A DNA stretch of 44,806 nt. It comes from Bacillota bacterium. Its GTDB lineage: Bacteria; Bacillota; Desulfitobacteriia; Desulfitobacteriales; Desulfitobacteriaceae. Below the pieces are notes generated by a model. It had not been told where the DNA came from. It saw only the letters and a program-made list of their open reading frames with translations, and ran no database searches. Of this stretch, positions 31,261-38,038 are shown piece by piece. Each line of letters begins with the position of its first letter. Position 1 is the first letter of the stretch. Both the position numbers and the translations under genes were made by a program. The DNA is taken from assembly GCA_021811425.1 (NCBI GenBank), contig JAJZPA010000004.1, forward strand, positions 1 to 44,806, in the 5' to 3' direction.

Positions 31261-32499
31261 GTGAACCGCAATCTGGATTTAACCGAAGTGCTTTGGCTTG
31301 GGCTCATGCTATTTTCTGGGGTATTGGTCGTTCTCTACCTTTGGTTTGCGCTTGTTCCAGGAGCCGTTGACCCGGCTGTCTTCCAGTTCTTTTCAGCGGG
31401 ACAGGTGGAACGAGGGAGGGCGTATGCTTTTGTTCCAAGGCTCCTCTATGTTTTGAATCTTGTGATTCAGGGAGGATTTCTCGGCTGGCTGGTCTTTAGT
31501 TCGCACGGTAGGGCTTTCGCAAAGGCCGTTGAACGATTTACAGGCGGGTCGTACTGGGTGAAGGTATTTGGCTTTTCCCTGTTTTTGTGGCTCACCCTCT
31601 TGATTCTGCAGCTTCCGATTTCCATTATTCGTGGCTATATCTGGCCCCACGCTTGGGGGCTTTCGACTCAAACCATCTCGTCGTGGTGGGTGGATTATGC
31701 GAAGAGTGCCCTCTTAGATCTGCCTTTGACATTGGGTTTAGTTCTTGGTTTTTTCTTTACCATTAATCGCTTCCCCTGTGGGTGGTGGGCGATCAGTGCC
31801 TTGGCTGTAAGCATTTGGCTAATCATTCAAAACCTACTTTGGCCGGTAGTTATTTCGCCAATGTTTAACCACTTCGAGCCGGTACAGGATGCAGCCATAG
31901 TGGACATGGTGCATGGTTTGGCGGCGAAGGCGGGGATCCCGGTCGATCAGGTTTTGGTTATGGATGCGAGTCGAAGAACGACCACGGTGAATGCTTATTT
32001 TACCGGATTAGGCCGGACGAAACGGATCGTCCTTTATGACAATCTGCTTAAGTATCCGTTCGACGAAGTTAAAGCTGTAGTGGCTCATGAGATGGGACAT
32101 TGGCAGAAGGGGCACGTCATCACAGGGCTCGCTTTAGGCATCCTGGGAAATTTTTGCCTATTTGCGTTGATGAACCTAGCGCTTCAGCCTTGGCTGTCTT
32201 CGCCAAGATGGCACGGATTAAGAACTACCCCTGTTTCGGTGTGGGCAGTGGCTCAGCTTTTTTTCTTACTGGCACTCCTGGTATCGAACCCGATTCAGAA
32301 TGCTGTGTCCCGGGGGATGGAAAGGGAAGCGGACCAAGTGGCCCTCAGCTTAACCGGTGATGCAGCGGCTCAAGTGCGTTTGCAGGTGGATTTGGCCACG
32401 AAGAACCTTGCAGATGTTTCTCCGCCACCCTATTTAGTTTGGTTTAGCTATACCCACCCTACGGCTCTAGAGCGAATTAAAGCGGCAGAGGGGCAGTAA
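31261..32499 (+). CDS. M48 (Ste24/CAAX prenyl protease 1-like) membrane zinc metalloprotease
   Basis: A 412-residue integral membrane peptidase. A GTG start follows GGGGGAATTGAT. At least five N-terminal and two further membrane helices surround a cytoplasm-facing zinc site: H276-E-M-G-H280 in VVAHEMGHWQKGH, with the third ligand Glu in MEREADQVALSL near 357. The N-terminal architecture and the FNHFEPVQD and TTVNAYFTGLGRTKRIVLYDNLL stretches follow the Ste24 type rather than HtpX. Bacterial members are thought to clear misfolded membrane proteins. Followed directly by a strong terminator. Confidence 0.9.
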   Translation: MNRNLDLTEVLWLGLMLFSGVLVVLYLWFALVPGAVDPAVFQFFSAGQVERGRAYAFVPRLLYVLNLVIQGGFLGWLVFSSHGRAFAKAVERFTGGSYWVKVFGFSLFLWLTLLILQLPISIIRGYIWPHAWGLSTQTISSWWVDYAKSALLDLPLTLGLVLGFFFTINRFPCGWWAISALAVSIWLIIQNLLWPVVISPMFNHFEPVQDAAIVDMVHGLAAKAGIPVDQVLVMDASRRTTTVNAYFTGLGRTKRIVLYDNLLKYPFDEVKAVVAHEMGHWQKGHVITGLALGILGNFCLFALMNLALQPWLSSPRWHGLRTTPVSVWAVAQLFFLLALLVSNPIQNAVSRGMEREADQVALSLTGDAAAQVRLQVDLATKNLADVSPPPYLVWFSYTHPTALERIKAAEGQ

Positions 32500-32508
32500 C
32501 TTTTCTCG

Positions 32509-32533
32509 CCTCCCCCCATGGGGGAGCCTTTTT
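32509..32533 (+). terminator. Terminator after the M48 protease gene
   Basis: CTCCCCC-CAT-GGGGGAG forms a G+C-rich stem followed by CCTTTTTGG, 10-35 nt after the protease stop. Confidence 0.8.
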
Positions 32534-32550
32534 GGCCCAGTCAGCCCCCT

Positions 32551-32627
32551 CATGCCGCATAACAGCACCACTGATAAATGGAAGATTCATTTTCCAGGGC
32601 AGACCGCGGAGCTTTGTGGCAGCATAG
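32551..32627 (+). repeat. Dispersed ~105-nt element, copy 1 (truncated, diverged)
   Basis: Aligns without gaps to copies 2 (33266) and 3 (42096) over the first 77 nt, then diverges. It keeps the TGGAAGA-TTCA-TTTTCCA hairpin with G-U pairing. Both ATG codons of the shared reading frame are ATA here, but the frame is still open and ends in a stop at the same place (APLINGRFIFQGR...FVAA). Starts just after the M48 terminator and ends just before the tail of the octapeptide-repeat gene. Confidence 0.7.
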
Positions 32628-32634
32628 CCGATCC

Positions 32635-33153
32635 TTACGGTATGAATCGATTTAAGAGGAAAAGCCCCGCTTTTTTAGCGATAGGGAGTCCAAAACGTCG
32701 CAGAAGTGGAAGGCCGATCCGGCGAGCGAGGGGTGGCCCCAGGCGTTGGGCGATAGGAAGACCGATGCGTTTGGCTATGGGAGGGCCAAATTGGCGCAGT
32801 AGGGGAGGGCCAAACTGTTGCACAAGATAAAGACCTGTATCTTTAAGATTCAAGTTCGTATTTGGCGAAGCGGGATTTTTGTTTGTTATCGTCGCTTGAG
32901 GTTTTTCATGGTTTGCGCTCTGCCGGTTAGGGGCAGGGGGGGTAATTGGAGGAGGGGGTGCGTTGGGTACCCTGTTCTGTGGCAGAGCCGTGGACTGGAG
33001 GTTAGCAGGGGCAGCCGCCTGGAATCCAGCGGGATCAGTGGCTGGAACAAGGGGTGGGGCTAAGTGTTGAACCGACGACTTTGTTTTGGATCCGGGAATG
33101 ACTTGGAGGGAAGGCTCACGCAGGACGCGCGGCTGATAGTCTAAAATTCGCAC
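32635..33153 (-). CDS. Unrecognised proline-rich protein with C-terminal cationic octapeptide repeats
   Basis: I do not recognise this 172-residue protein. A GTG at 33153 (MRILDYQPRV) has GAGG 8 nt upstream; another GTG at 33162 is less well placed. Residues 1-30 are ordinary, 31-100 are a Pro/Ala/Asn-rich disordered linker (APPPPITPPAPN), and 111-172 are about seven units of an 8-residue repeat of pattern [RKQ]-[RQK]-[FILA]-G-[PL]-P-[LI]-[AL], e.g. RQFGPPIA, KRIGLPIA, QRLGPPLA, RRIGLPLL, RRFGLPIA. The repeat is strongly basic and regularly hydrophobic, as expected for a surface, nucleic-acid or membrane-binding tail. No signal peptide or membrane helix. Possibly a spore or cell-surface component; no evidence decides. 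Confidence 0.6.
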   Translation of the reverse strand: MRILDYQPRVLREPSLQVIPGSKTKSSVQHLAPPLVPATDPAGFQAAAPANLQSTALPQNRVPNAPPPPITPPAPNRQSANHEKPQATITNKNPASPNTNLNLKDTGLYLVQQFGPPLLRQFGPPIAKRIGLPIAQRLGPPLARRIGLPLLRRFGLPIAKKAGLFLLNRFIP

Positions 33154-33209
33154 GCTTCTCACCTCGACCTTTCATTTCAAAGACATAATATGCTATTGAA
33201 GGCAAAAAG

Positions 33210-33256
33210 TGCCAAGGAAAAGACACGGGGCTAGTTCTCGTGTCTTTTCCTTGGCA
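33210..33256 (-). terminator. Perfect 18-bp hairpin with T-run, 57 nt before the octapeptide-repeat gene
   Basis: TGCCAAGGAAAAGACACG (33210-33227) pairs exactly with 33239-33256 around an 11-nt loop. Read on the minus strand it is followed by CACTTTTTGCC, an intrinsic-terminator pattern, and then by the start region of the octapeptide-repeat gene. It could stop antisense reading from the right, or act as a leader attenuator if the promoter lies upstream. On the plus strand no T-run follows. Confidence 0.65.
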
Positions 33257-33265
33257 TATCAGACT

Positions 33266-33370
33266 CCCATGCCGCATGGCGGCACCACTGATGAATGGAA
33301 AATTTATTTTCCAGGGTAGAAAGTATAAGTTTGTGGGTGCATAAGGGCAACTAGGTGGCCGCCGTCGCCA
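33266..33370 (+). repeat. Dispersed ~105-nt element, copy 2
   Basis: Differs from copy 3 (42096) at scattered positions. Contains TGGAAAA-TTTA-TTTTCCA (7-bp stem), flanking GCACCAC...GTGGGTGC pairing, and a conserved 3' end GGCCGCCGTCGCCA. A 22-codon frame with ATG at 33275 (MAAPLMNGKF... ending FVGA) runs through it, with no usual ribosome site. It is followed at once by the hairpin CGCCAA-AGGC-TTGGCG (33366-33381) and a T-rich stretch, as if a small transcript ended there. The rest of 33163-33502 holds AT-rich, promoter-like sequence (TATAAT near 33440) and no other gene. Confidence 0.75.
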
Positions 33371-33502
33371 AAGGCTTGGCGCCAGCCGAGTTTTCTTTAT
33401 CTTTCGAAAAAACCTGACTTTGAGTATTGAAACACTTAATGAAATATAATAGAATAATAATAACATACATAATACATATGTGATAAAATAGTTGAGTGAG
33501 AG

Positions 33503-34147
33503 GTGAGTCAACTGAGTAATTTTGGAATGTACAAGGAATTCATGATTAAGGCCTGGAAATTCCGCCAGGAAATTCGGCAACATCAAGAGTGGATGGAGAA
33601 GTACGCAGCGAAGCGGGGCTATACATTGAACCCGCACAAAATGTATCGAACCAATCTTATCATTTGGCTTGAGGAGAACAAACGTCTGTATCATCGTCAG
33701 GTTTGCCCGTGTTTTGAAGCAAGCGGCGAGGCCGAGCTAGACAAGCAACTCGTTTGCCCTTGCACATTTTGTGAAACAGATGTTGAAACTAAAGGCAGCT
33801 GTCACTGCGGCCTTTTTGGGCGCGCAGAGTATACGGAAGAGGACTTTAGGGATGCTGAGGCGAAGGTGATGAAATCCTACCGGATTCCATTGAAATGGCA
33901 GGGAGACCTTCTCGATACTACAGGTCAGCCCAAGGATGCGCTCCGCGGTTTACCAGTGCCTGATGCCATGCATCAATTCAAGCAGGCTCGGAATCAACGT
34001 GCAGCTTTGGATTTTGAGATCTTATGTGAGGAAGAACAATCAGCGCAAAACATTAAGGCGTATGTGCTCCAAGAGGGGATCAGGGCCGATATCCGCAAGC
34101 TGGCAGAGGGATGGCTACTGCGCTTAAATCCAGAAGGGGAGCGCTGA
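33503..34147 (+). CDS. Ferredoxin:thioredoxin reductase catalytic subunit with C-terminal extension
   Basis: A 214-residue [4Fe-4S] disulfide reductase that passes ferredoxin electrons to thioredoxin-type partners. The family block KRGYTLNPHKMYRT...LEENKRLY is followed by CPC (68-70), CPC (85-87) and CHC (100-102); by analogy with the cyanobacterial enzyme C68, C85, C87 and C100 hold the cluster, and C70 and C102 form the redox disulfide. The CPC-CHC spacing is longer than the cyanobacterial one and holds an extra Cys (C90). About 90 residues follow the usual end (YRIPLKWQGD onward), probably an added domain. No variable subunit gene is present. GTG start; an ATG at 33527 is an alternative. 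Confidence 0.88.
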   Translation: MSQLSNFGMYKEFMIKAWKFRQEIRQHQEWMEKYAAKRGYTLNPHKMYRTNLIIWLEENKRLYHRQVCPCFEASGEAELDKQLVCPCTFCETDVETKGSCHCGLFGRAEYTEEDFRDAEAKVMKSYRIPLKWQGDLLDTTGQPKDALRGLPVPDAMHQFKQARNQRAALDFEILCEEEQSAQNIKAYVLQEGIRADIRKLAEGWLLRLNPEGER

Positions 34148-34200
34148 GTCAAAGGACGTGTTGTAAAAAGCAAGAATAAGCATCAAGGGAGGGATTTATA

Positions 34201-34539
34201 ATGGCGGGATTTGTTTACTACATCGCTTCAGATAAGATCGGCAACCAAGATCCGGAACTTGGTAAAACTTTAATGCACAATTTTATGGTAAAACTGCTCG
34301 CTGCCAAGGAAAAGCCCACACATATTCTCTTTGTCGAACGGGGAGTACAGCTTCTTTTAGCGGATTCATCGGCATTTGAGGCGCTGAAGGATTTGGAAGA
34401 AGAGGGGATCGTGCTCTTAGCCTGTCAGACATGCCTGGATTACTACGGCATTAGGGATAAGATTGAGGTTGGTGAGGTTTCTAATATGCCGACAATTATC
34501 GAGAAAATGCAGGCAGCGGCAAAGGTCATTTCACTGTGA
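34201..34539 (+). CDS. DsrE-like sulfur-relay protein
   Basis: A 112-residue DsrE/DsrF-fold protein close to the C-terminal domain of YedF-type selenium/sulfur proteins: GFVYYIASDKIGNQDPELGKTLM, then HILFVERGVQLL, LEEEGIVLLACQTCLDYYGI and IGEVSNMPTIIEKM-like (VGEVSNMP). The Cys pair in ACQTC is the probable sulfur carrier. It is 53 nt after the ferredoxin:thioredoxin reductase gene, with GGAGGG before the ATG, so the two are probably one operon; a reductase that regenerates a persulfide- or disulfide-bearing DsrE protein is a reasonable inference. No TusA partner is adjacent. Confidence 0.85.
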   Translation: MAGFVYYIASDKIGNQDPELGKTLMHNFMVKLLAAKEKPTHILFVERGVQLLLADSSAFEALKDLEEEGIVLLACQTCLDYYGIRDKIEVGEVSNMPTIIEKMQAAAKVISL

Positions 34540-34591
34540 ACCTCTCCCGCCTAGAGCGGGTGCATAGGGCTAGGCCTTCACTCGAAGTAGA

Positions 34592-34617
34592 GGGTGCTTA
34601 TTGATCAATAAGCACCC
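34592..34617 (+). terminator. Terminator after the DsrE-like gene
   Basis: GGGTGCTTATTGA / TCAATAAGCACCC is a perfect 26-bp palindrome followed by TTTGTGG, 53 nt after the stop. It folds as an 11-bp stem with a GATC loop. Confidence 0.7.
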
Positions 34618-34639
34618 TTTGTGGCGTTATATTGCCATG

Positions 34640-34840
34640 GTGTCTGGCTAAGCTTTTCAAACAGGCTATGTTGGCTTAACGCGATCGCGTACTTGAACCC
34701 GCATTGGCGCGCGAAGTGCTAAGTTAGGAGGCTCAGTATACCTTAACTGACGGCTTGGAGGCGACCGTGGCGGGGCGAACCTCTACCTAAAGGAGGGCAA
34801 CAGCTAAGATAAACCTGGAAAAGCCTAAAAAGGCAAAAAG
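34640..34840 (+). other. Gene-free, G+C-rich stretch of unknown role
   Basis: No ORF with a ribosome site and no RNA family I recognise. Local pairings exist (ACGG...CCGT near 34755-34772; CCTCT-ACCTAAA-GGAGG near 34780-34797) and the centre is G+C-richer than the AT-rich promoter that follows. It could be an untranslated leader or small RNA, or simply spacer. Confidence 0.25.
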
Positions 34841-34843
34841 GAT

Positions 34844-34873
34844 TTGAATCACTGACGGTAATAAGTATATAAT
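34844..34873 (+). promoter_or_regulatory. Sigma-A promoter of the Rieske/cytochrome b operon
   Basis: TTGAAT (34844-34849) and TATAAT (34868-34873) are separated by 18 nt; a second TATAAT lies at 34879-34884. The start would be about 80 nt before the Rieske GTG. A small hairpin GGCTGCA-AGC-TGCAGACC (about 34919-34937) lies in the leader. Confidence 0.5.
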
Positions 34874-34963
34874 AAAATTATAATGCTGGTGTATGAGAGG
34901 CAAACAATGGGTGCTGACGGCTGCAAGCTGCAGACCTGATGACAGAAAGGATCCGGTCGGGGA

Positions 34964-35398
34964 GTGAAAGAAACGGATAGGAAAGTATTCTCCCTGAGCC
35001 GCAGGGAGTTATTGCGGTTGGGAAAGGCCTTTTTCTTGTTAAGCGGGATTTCTTTAGTCTATCCCGTTGGCCGATATATTAGCTGGGACTCGCAGAGCCG
35101 CAGCCTGCTCGCTGTGACCAAGAAAGACTTCGTTTTATACTCGGAGTGGAAACCGATCCAGGGTTCACGCGTTTGGTTGAGACAAGGTGAAGATGGTCCT
35201 GAGGGTCTTCTGGCAACCTGTACTCATTTAGGCTGTGAAGTAAAGTATCAGGCGGGGGAATGGATTTGCCCTTGTCACGGGAGCCGTTATGGGGAAGATG
35301 GCCGACTGCTGCAAGGCCCTGCTGCCAAACCGCTCCGAAGGCTCAAGGTTGAGGAAACTCCCGATCGTTATAGAGTGGAGACTAGTGTTCATGGTTAA
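34964..35398 (+). CDS. Rieske iron-sulfur protein of a bc-type quinol oxidoreductase
   Basis: A 144-residue [2Fe-2S] subunit that takes electrons from menaquinol at the outer membrane face. N-terminal SRRELLRLGKAFFLLSG looks like a twin-arginine signal that stays as a membrane anchor. The cluster motifs are CTHLGC (86-91) and CPCHGS (102-107): ligands C86, H88, C102 and H105, with the C91-C104 disulfide. GTG start; the best ribosome site (AAAGGA) is somewhat distant. The stop overlaps the start of the cytochrome b gene, showing translational coupling. Confidence 0.92.
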   Translation: MKETDRKVFSLSRRELLRLGKAFFLLSGISLVYPVGRYISWDSQSRSLLAVTKKDFVLYSEWKPIQGSRVWLRQGEDGPEGLLATCTHLGCEVKYQAGEWICPCHGSRYGEDGRLLQGPAAKPLRRLKVEETPDRYRVETSVHG

Positions 35399-36020
35399 GC
35401 CGGTGCGTTCCTTTACCTTCCTGCAACATATTCGTCCCCGCCGAATTCCGGTTGCAGCCTTGCGGTTCGGAGCGACGCTCTGTCTGGGGGGGCTTTCCTT
35501 TCTGGCTTTTCTCATCACGGTGGGTACAGGGATTCTCCTGCTTTTTCATTATGAGCCTGGGAAACAGGCCTACATTTCTGTAGCCAGCATGGTTAGCCTT
35601 GCACCCTATGGCGCTATTATCCGCAGTTTGCATTTTTGGGCGGCCCAGGGGATGGTGGTAACCGTTCTTTTTCATATGGCGCGGGTAGTTTGGCATCACG
35701 CCTACCGGCCGCCACGAGAAAAAAATTGGGTGATCGGGGTATTTCTTTTCCTATTGACCCTCATTCTCGACTTTTCGGGCTATCTTCTCCGGGGGGATCG
35801 TGAGGGAGCCGGGGCTGCTGAGATCGCTCAATCGCTCTTGCGCGGTTTGCCTGGGGGAGCGGGGTTGGCCGCCCTGTTTCTAGGTTCGATGGAATTGGGG
35901 CATGGCAGCAGCCTGACGCTTTATGTGTGGCACGTGTTTATACTTCCCGGCGTCCTTTTGGTTCTGCAACTATGGCACTTTTGGCGAGTTCGCCGCGATG
36001 GTGGGGTGCGAGCCTTATAG
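35391..36020 (+). CDS. Cytochrome b6-type subunit
   Basis: A 209-residue, four-helix heme b subunit of a b6-type (split) bc complex. The ATG at 35391 overlaps the Rieske stop. Heme ligands: H81 and H95 in SLHFWAAQGMVVTVLFHMARV (14 apart) and H181 and H196 in YVWHVFILPGVLLVLQLWHFW (15 apart), the b6 spacing. C31 in LCLGG aligns with b6 Cys35, which covalently binds the extra heme ci in b6f and Firmicute complexes, so that heme is probably present. The split b6/subunit IV arrangement agrees with Firmicutes. Confidence 0.93.
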   Translation: MVKPVRSFTFLQHIRPRRIPVAALRFGATLCLGGLSFLAFLITVGTGILLLFHYEPGKQAYISVASMVSLAPYGAIIRSLHFWAAQGMVVTVLFHMARVVWHHAYRPPREKNWVIGVFLFLLTLILDFSGYLLRGDREGAGAAEIAQSLLRGLPGGAGLAALFLGSMELGHGSSLTLYVWHVFILPGVLLVLQLWHFWRVRRDGGVRAL

Positions 36021-36050
36021 CACCTGGTAAAGAAGGGTAGGGATAAAGGT

Positions 36051-36455
36051 TTGACAGAGCGGGATCGCGAAACCGATGTGATTGAGCTGCAAGACCGGGG
36101 GAGACCCCGTTTCATTTCGATCGAGGAACTGCAGGTTCGAGAAACGATTGCTGTGTTTATGGGTTTAGCGATGCTGCTGCTTGCGAGTAGTGTTCCTTTG
36201 GCGCTCGGAACACCACCGGAAAGTCCGATTCCGATCCATATTAAGGCCCCGTGGATGTTCGGTGGGATTCAGTGGCTTTTGTTGCGTTTCCCGGTGTCTA
36301 TCGCCGGGTGGATCATCCCGGCTGCCAGTCTGGGTTTTCTCCTGATCCTGCCGTGGTGGGCGAGAAGAGCGGGAGTCCGCTGGGGTCGCTTTGCATTTAT
36401 GGTTCTCGCATTGTTCTGGAGTATCATCACCTTGGCGTATGCTTTGCAAGCCTGA
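36051..36455 (+). CDS. Subunit IV-type (cytochrome b C-terminal) protein
   Basis: A 134-residue, three-helix subunit equivalent to the C-terminal half of cytochrome b. A TTG start follows GGATAAAGG. The segment IHIKAPWMFGGIQWLLLRF lies where quinol-site PEWY is found: A-P-W-M replaces P-E-W-Y, so the conserved Glu is missing, and the nearby GLQE-type acid of some bacterial relatives is W here. Helices at about 32-52, 66-105 and 112-132. It follows the b6 gene by 30 nt and precedes the multiheme cytochrome by 17 nt. Confidence 0.85.
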   Translation: MTERDRETDVIELQDRGRPRFISIEELQVRETIAVFMGLAMLLLASSVPLALGTPPESPIPIHIKAPWMFGGIQWLLLRFPVSIAGWIIPAASLGFLLILPWWARRAGVRWGRFAFMVLALFWSIITLAYALQA

Positions 36456-36472
36456 AAGAAGGGAGAGAGGTC

Positions 36473-37957
36473 ATGTCGCACTATCTCAAGCATGTTTTCT
36501 TAATATCTCTTTTATGCTTGTTAGGGGCATACGTCTGGCTTCTCTACAGTCAGAGCCACCCTTCCTGGCAAAAGTGGCAGGTTAAATATTATGAAACCCA
36601 AACTCAGGTGTTGCAAGACCATTTGACTAATACTGCGGATGACAACGAAAAAGCCAGTTTGGAAAAGACCCTAATCCAAGTGAAGGGTAAAAAGCCTGAG
36701 ATTAAGCCCCTGCTTCTCCCTAATGGAAAAGAGGAATTATGTCTAACTTGTCACCTCGGCATCGAAGAAATTTCCCCCTCACATCCGATGGAAAGTATGG
36801 GCTGTACGGTCTGCCATGGCGGGAACGCCTTGGCTTTGGATGAGAAGACGGCCCACCAAGGGATGTATGGCGGTGGGCATCCTGGCCGTTTGGATGTGAC
36901 ATCTTTAAGCTGCGGTTCGAATGCCAATGGGCAGTGCCATGCTGGGCGCAAGCGCCCAGAGGACAACATTGTCGAGCGCATGCAGACTTCGCTCATGGCT
37001 AGCAAAGGTGGCGAACTGTCGATGGTTCGCTATATGTTCGGGCTGGATAAAGTGCCACGCTTGATCGTGGGACCGAATAAAACTGCAGAAACCTTGGCAC
37101 ACCCCTTTGACAATCGTCAAGAGGAACCGGCACTGCAGCAGAATTGTCTCGAGGCATGCCACCAGAGTGAGGGGAGTCTAGTTATGCCTTCGGCGCCTGT
37201 GCCATCTTCAACGGCAGCAACGGCCACGGTAGAAGCCCAGGGCTGTGAAAGCTGCCATGTTTTGGTGAATGCCACGCACACGTATTCCGGACAAGATGTC
37301 ACCATTCCCAGGGATAAGGCGGGCTACGGAATGGTTCATCGAATCACCACGCAAATCCCTTATACTCAGTGCAATCAATGCCATAATGTCGGCTTGCCTG
37401 ACCTCTACCATATGACATTTAATCTGCGCCCTGACTTAAACCGGGTACGCTCCACTCCCCCCGAACCAAGGGATCAGCAGGAGGTTCGCCTGCAGAATGT
37501 CTATCAACCGGGAATGGTGTTTACTTCCTGTGAAGTGAACTTAGACTGTATTGATTGCCATACCCCTGAGGAAGTGATGGGGGATGGCAAGCTTTATACG
37601 TCAGAATACCAGGCCTTGAAAATACAGTGCCGGGACTGCCACGGGACGCAGACCGAACCTCCGAAGACTTGGACGATCGCTTCCCCGGACGATATGGCGT
37701 TGCGGCAAAAGAGCGTTAATCCTGCGTTTCCAGTGCTGGATGTCAGTGGGAAAATTCTACGAACCTTGAGAGGGGAGGAGATGCCTTATGTGCGTTACGA
37801 CAATGGTTTATGGGTTCTCTACCGGAAAACGAACGGCCAAAAATATGCCATTCCGCAGGTGCAGGGAAGCGCCTGCCGCCAAGAGCCTGATAAACAAACC
37901 TCCAATGACTGTCATCAGTGTCACGATGTTTCCGGAAATCACCACACTTCCCCATAG
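36473..37957 (+). CDS. Membrane-anchored multiheme cytochrome c (7 CXXCH plus 2 unusual sites)
   Basis: A 494-residue cytochrome at the end of the bc operon, the probable electron acceptor from the Rieske protein. The ATG at 36473 follows GGGAGAGAGG. One N-terminal helix (VFLISLLCLLGAYVWLLY) anchors it outside. Canonical heme sites: CLTCH, CTVCH, CESCH, CNQCH, CIDCH, CRDCH and CHQCH. Two further sites are non-standard: CGSNANGQCH (C-x7-CH) and CLEACH (C-x3-CH). Many free His could serve as distal ligands. In related Firmicutes the bc complex carries a di- or multiheme cytochrome instead of cytochrome f; here up to nine hemes. No dedicated heme lyase gene is nearby. Confidence 0.9.
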   Translation: MSHYLKHVFLISLLCLLGAYVWLLYSQSHPSWQKWQVKYYETQTQVLQDHLTNTADDNEKASLEKTLIQVKGKKPEIKPLLLPNGKEELCLTCHLGIEEISPSHPMESMGCTVCHGGNALALDEKTAHQGMYGGGHPGRLDVTSLSCGSNANGQCHAGRKRPEDNIVERMQTSLMASKGGELSMVRYMFGLDKVPRLIVGPNKTAETLAHPFDNRQEEPALQQNCLEACHQSEGSLVMPSAPVPSSTAATATVEAQGCESCHVLVNATHTYSGQDVTIPRDKAGYGMVHRITTQIPYTQCNQCHNVGLPDLYHMTFNLRPDLNRVRSTPPEPRDQQEVRLQNVYQPGMVFTSCEVNLDCIDCHTPEEVMGDGKLYTSEYQALKIQCRDCHGTQTEPPKTWTIASPDDMALRQKSVNPAFPVLDVSGKILRTLRGEEMPYVRYDNGLWVLYRKTNGQKYAIPQVQGSACRQEPDKQTSNDCHQCHDVSGNHHTSP

Positions 37958-38038
37958 CCAGGATTCTTCCATTCTCTAAGAGCTGAAAGAATGATAGAAT
38001 AAAGAATGAAAAAATAATTCCACGATGGGGTGATATCG

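Noticed and set aside
32552-32830. Plus-strand ORF rich in Arg-Pro-Gly
   Set aside because: Shadow of the octapeptide-repeat gene on the other strand; its repeat is the complement of the real one and it lacks a ribosome site.
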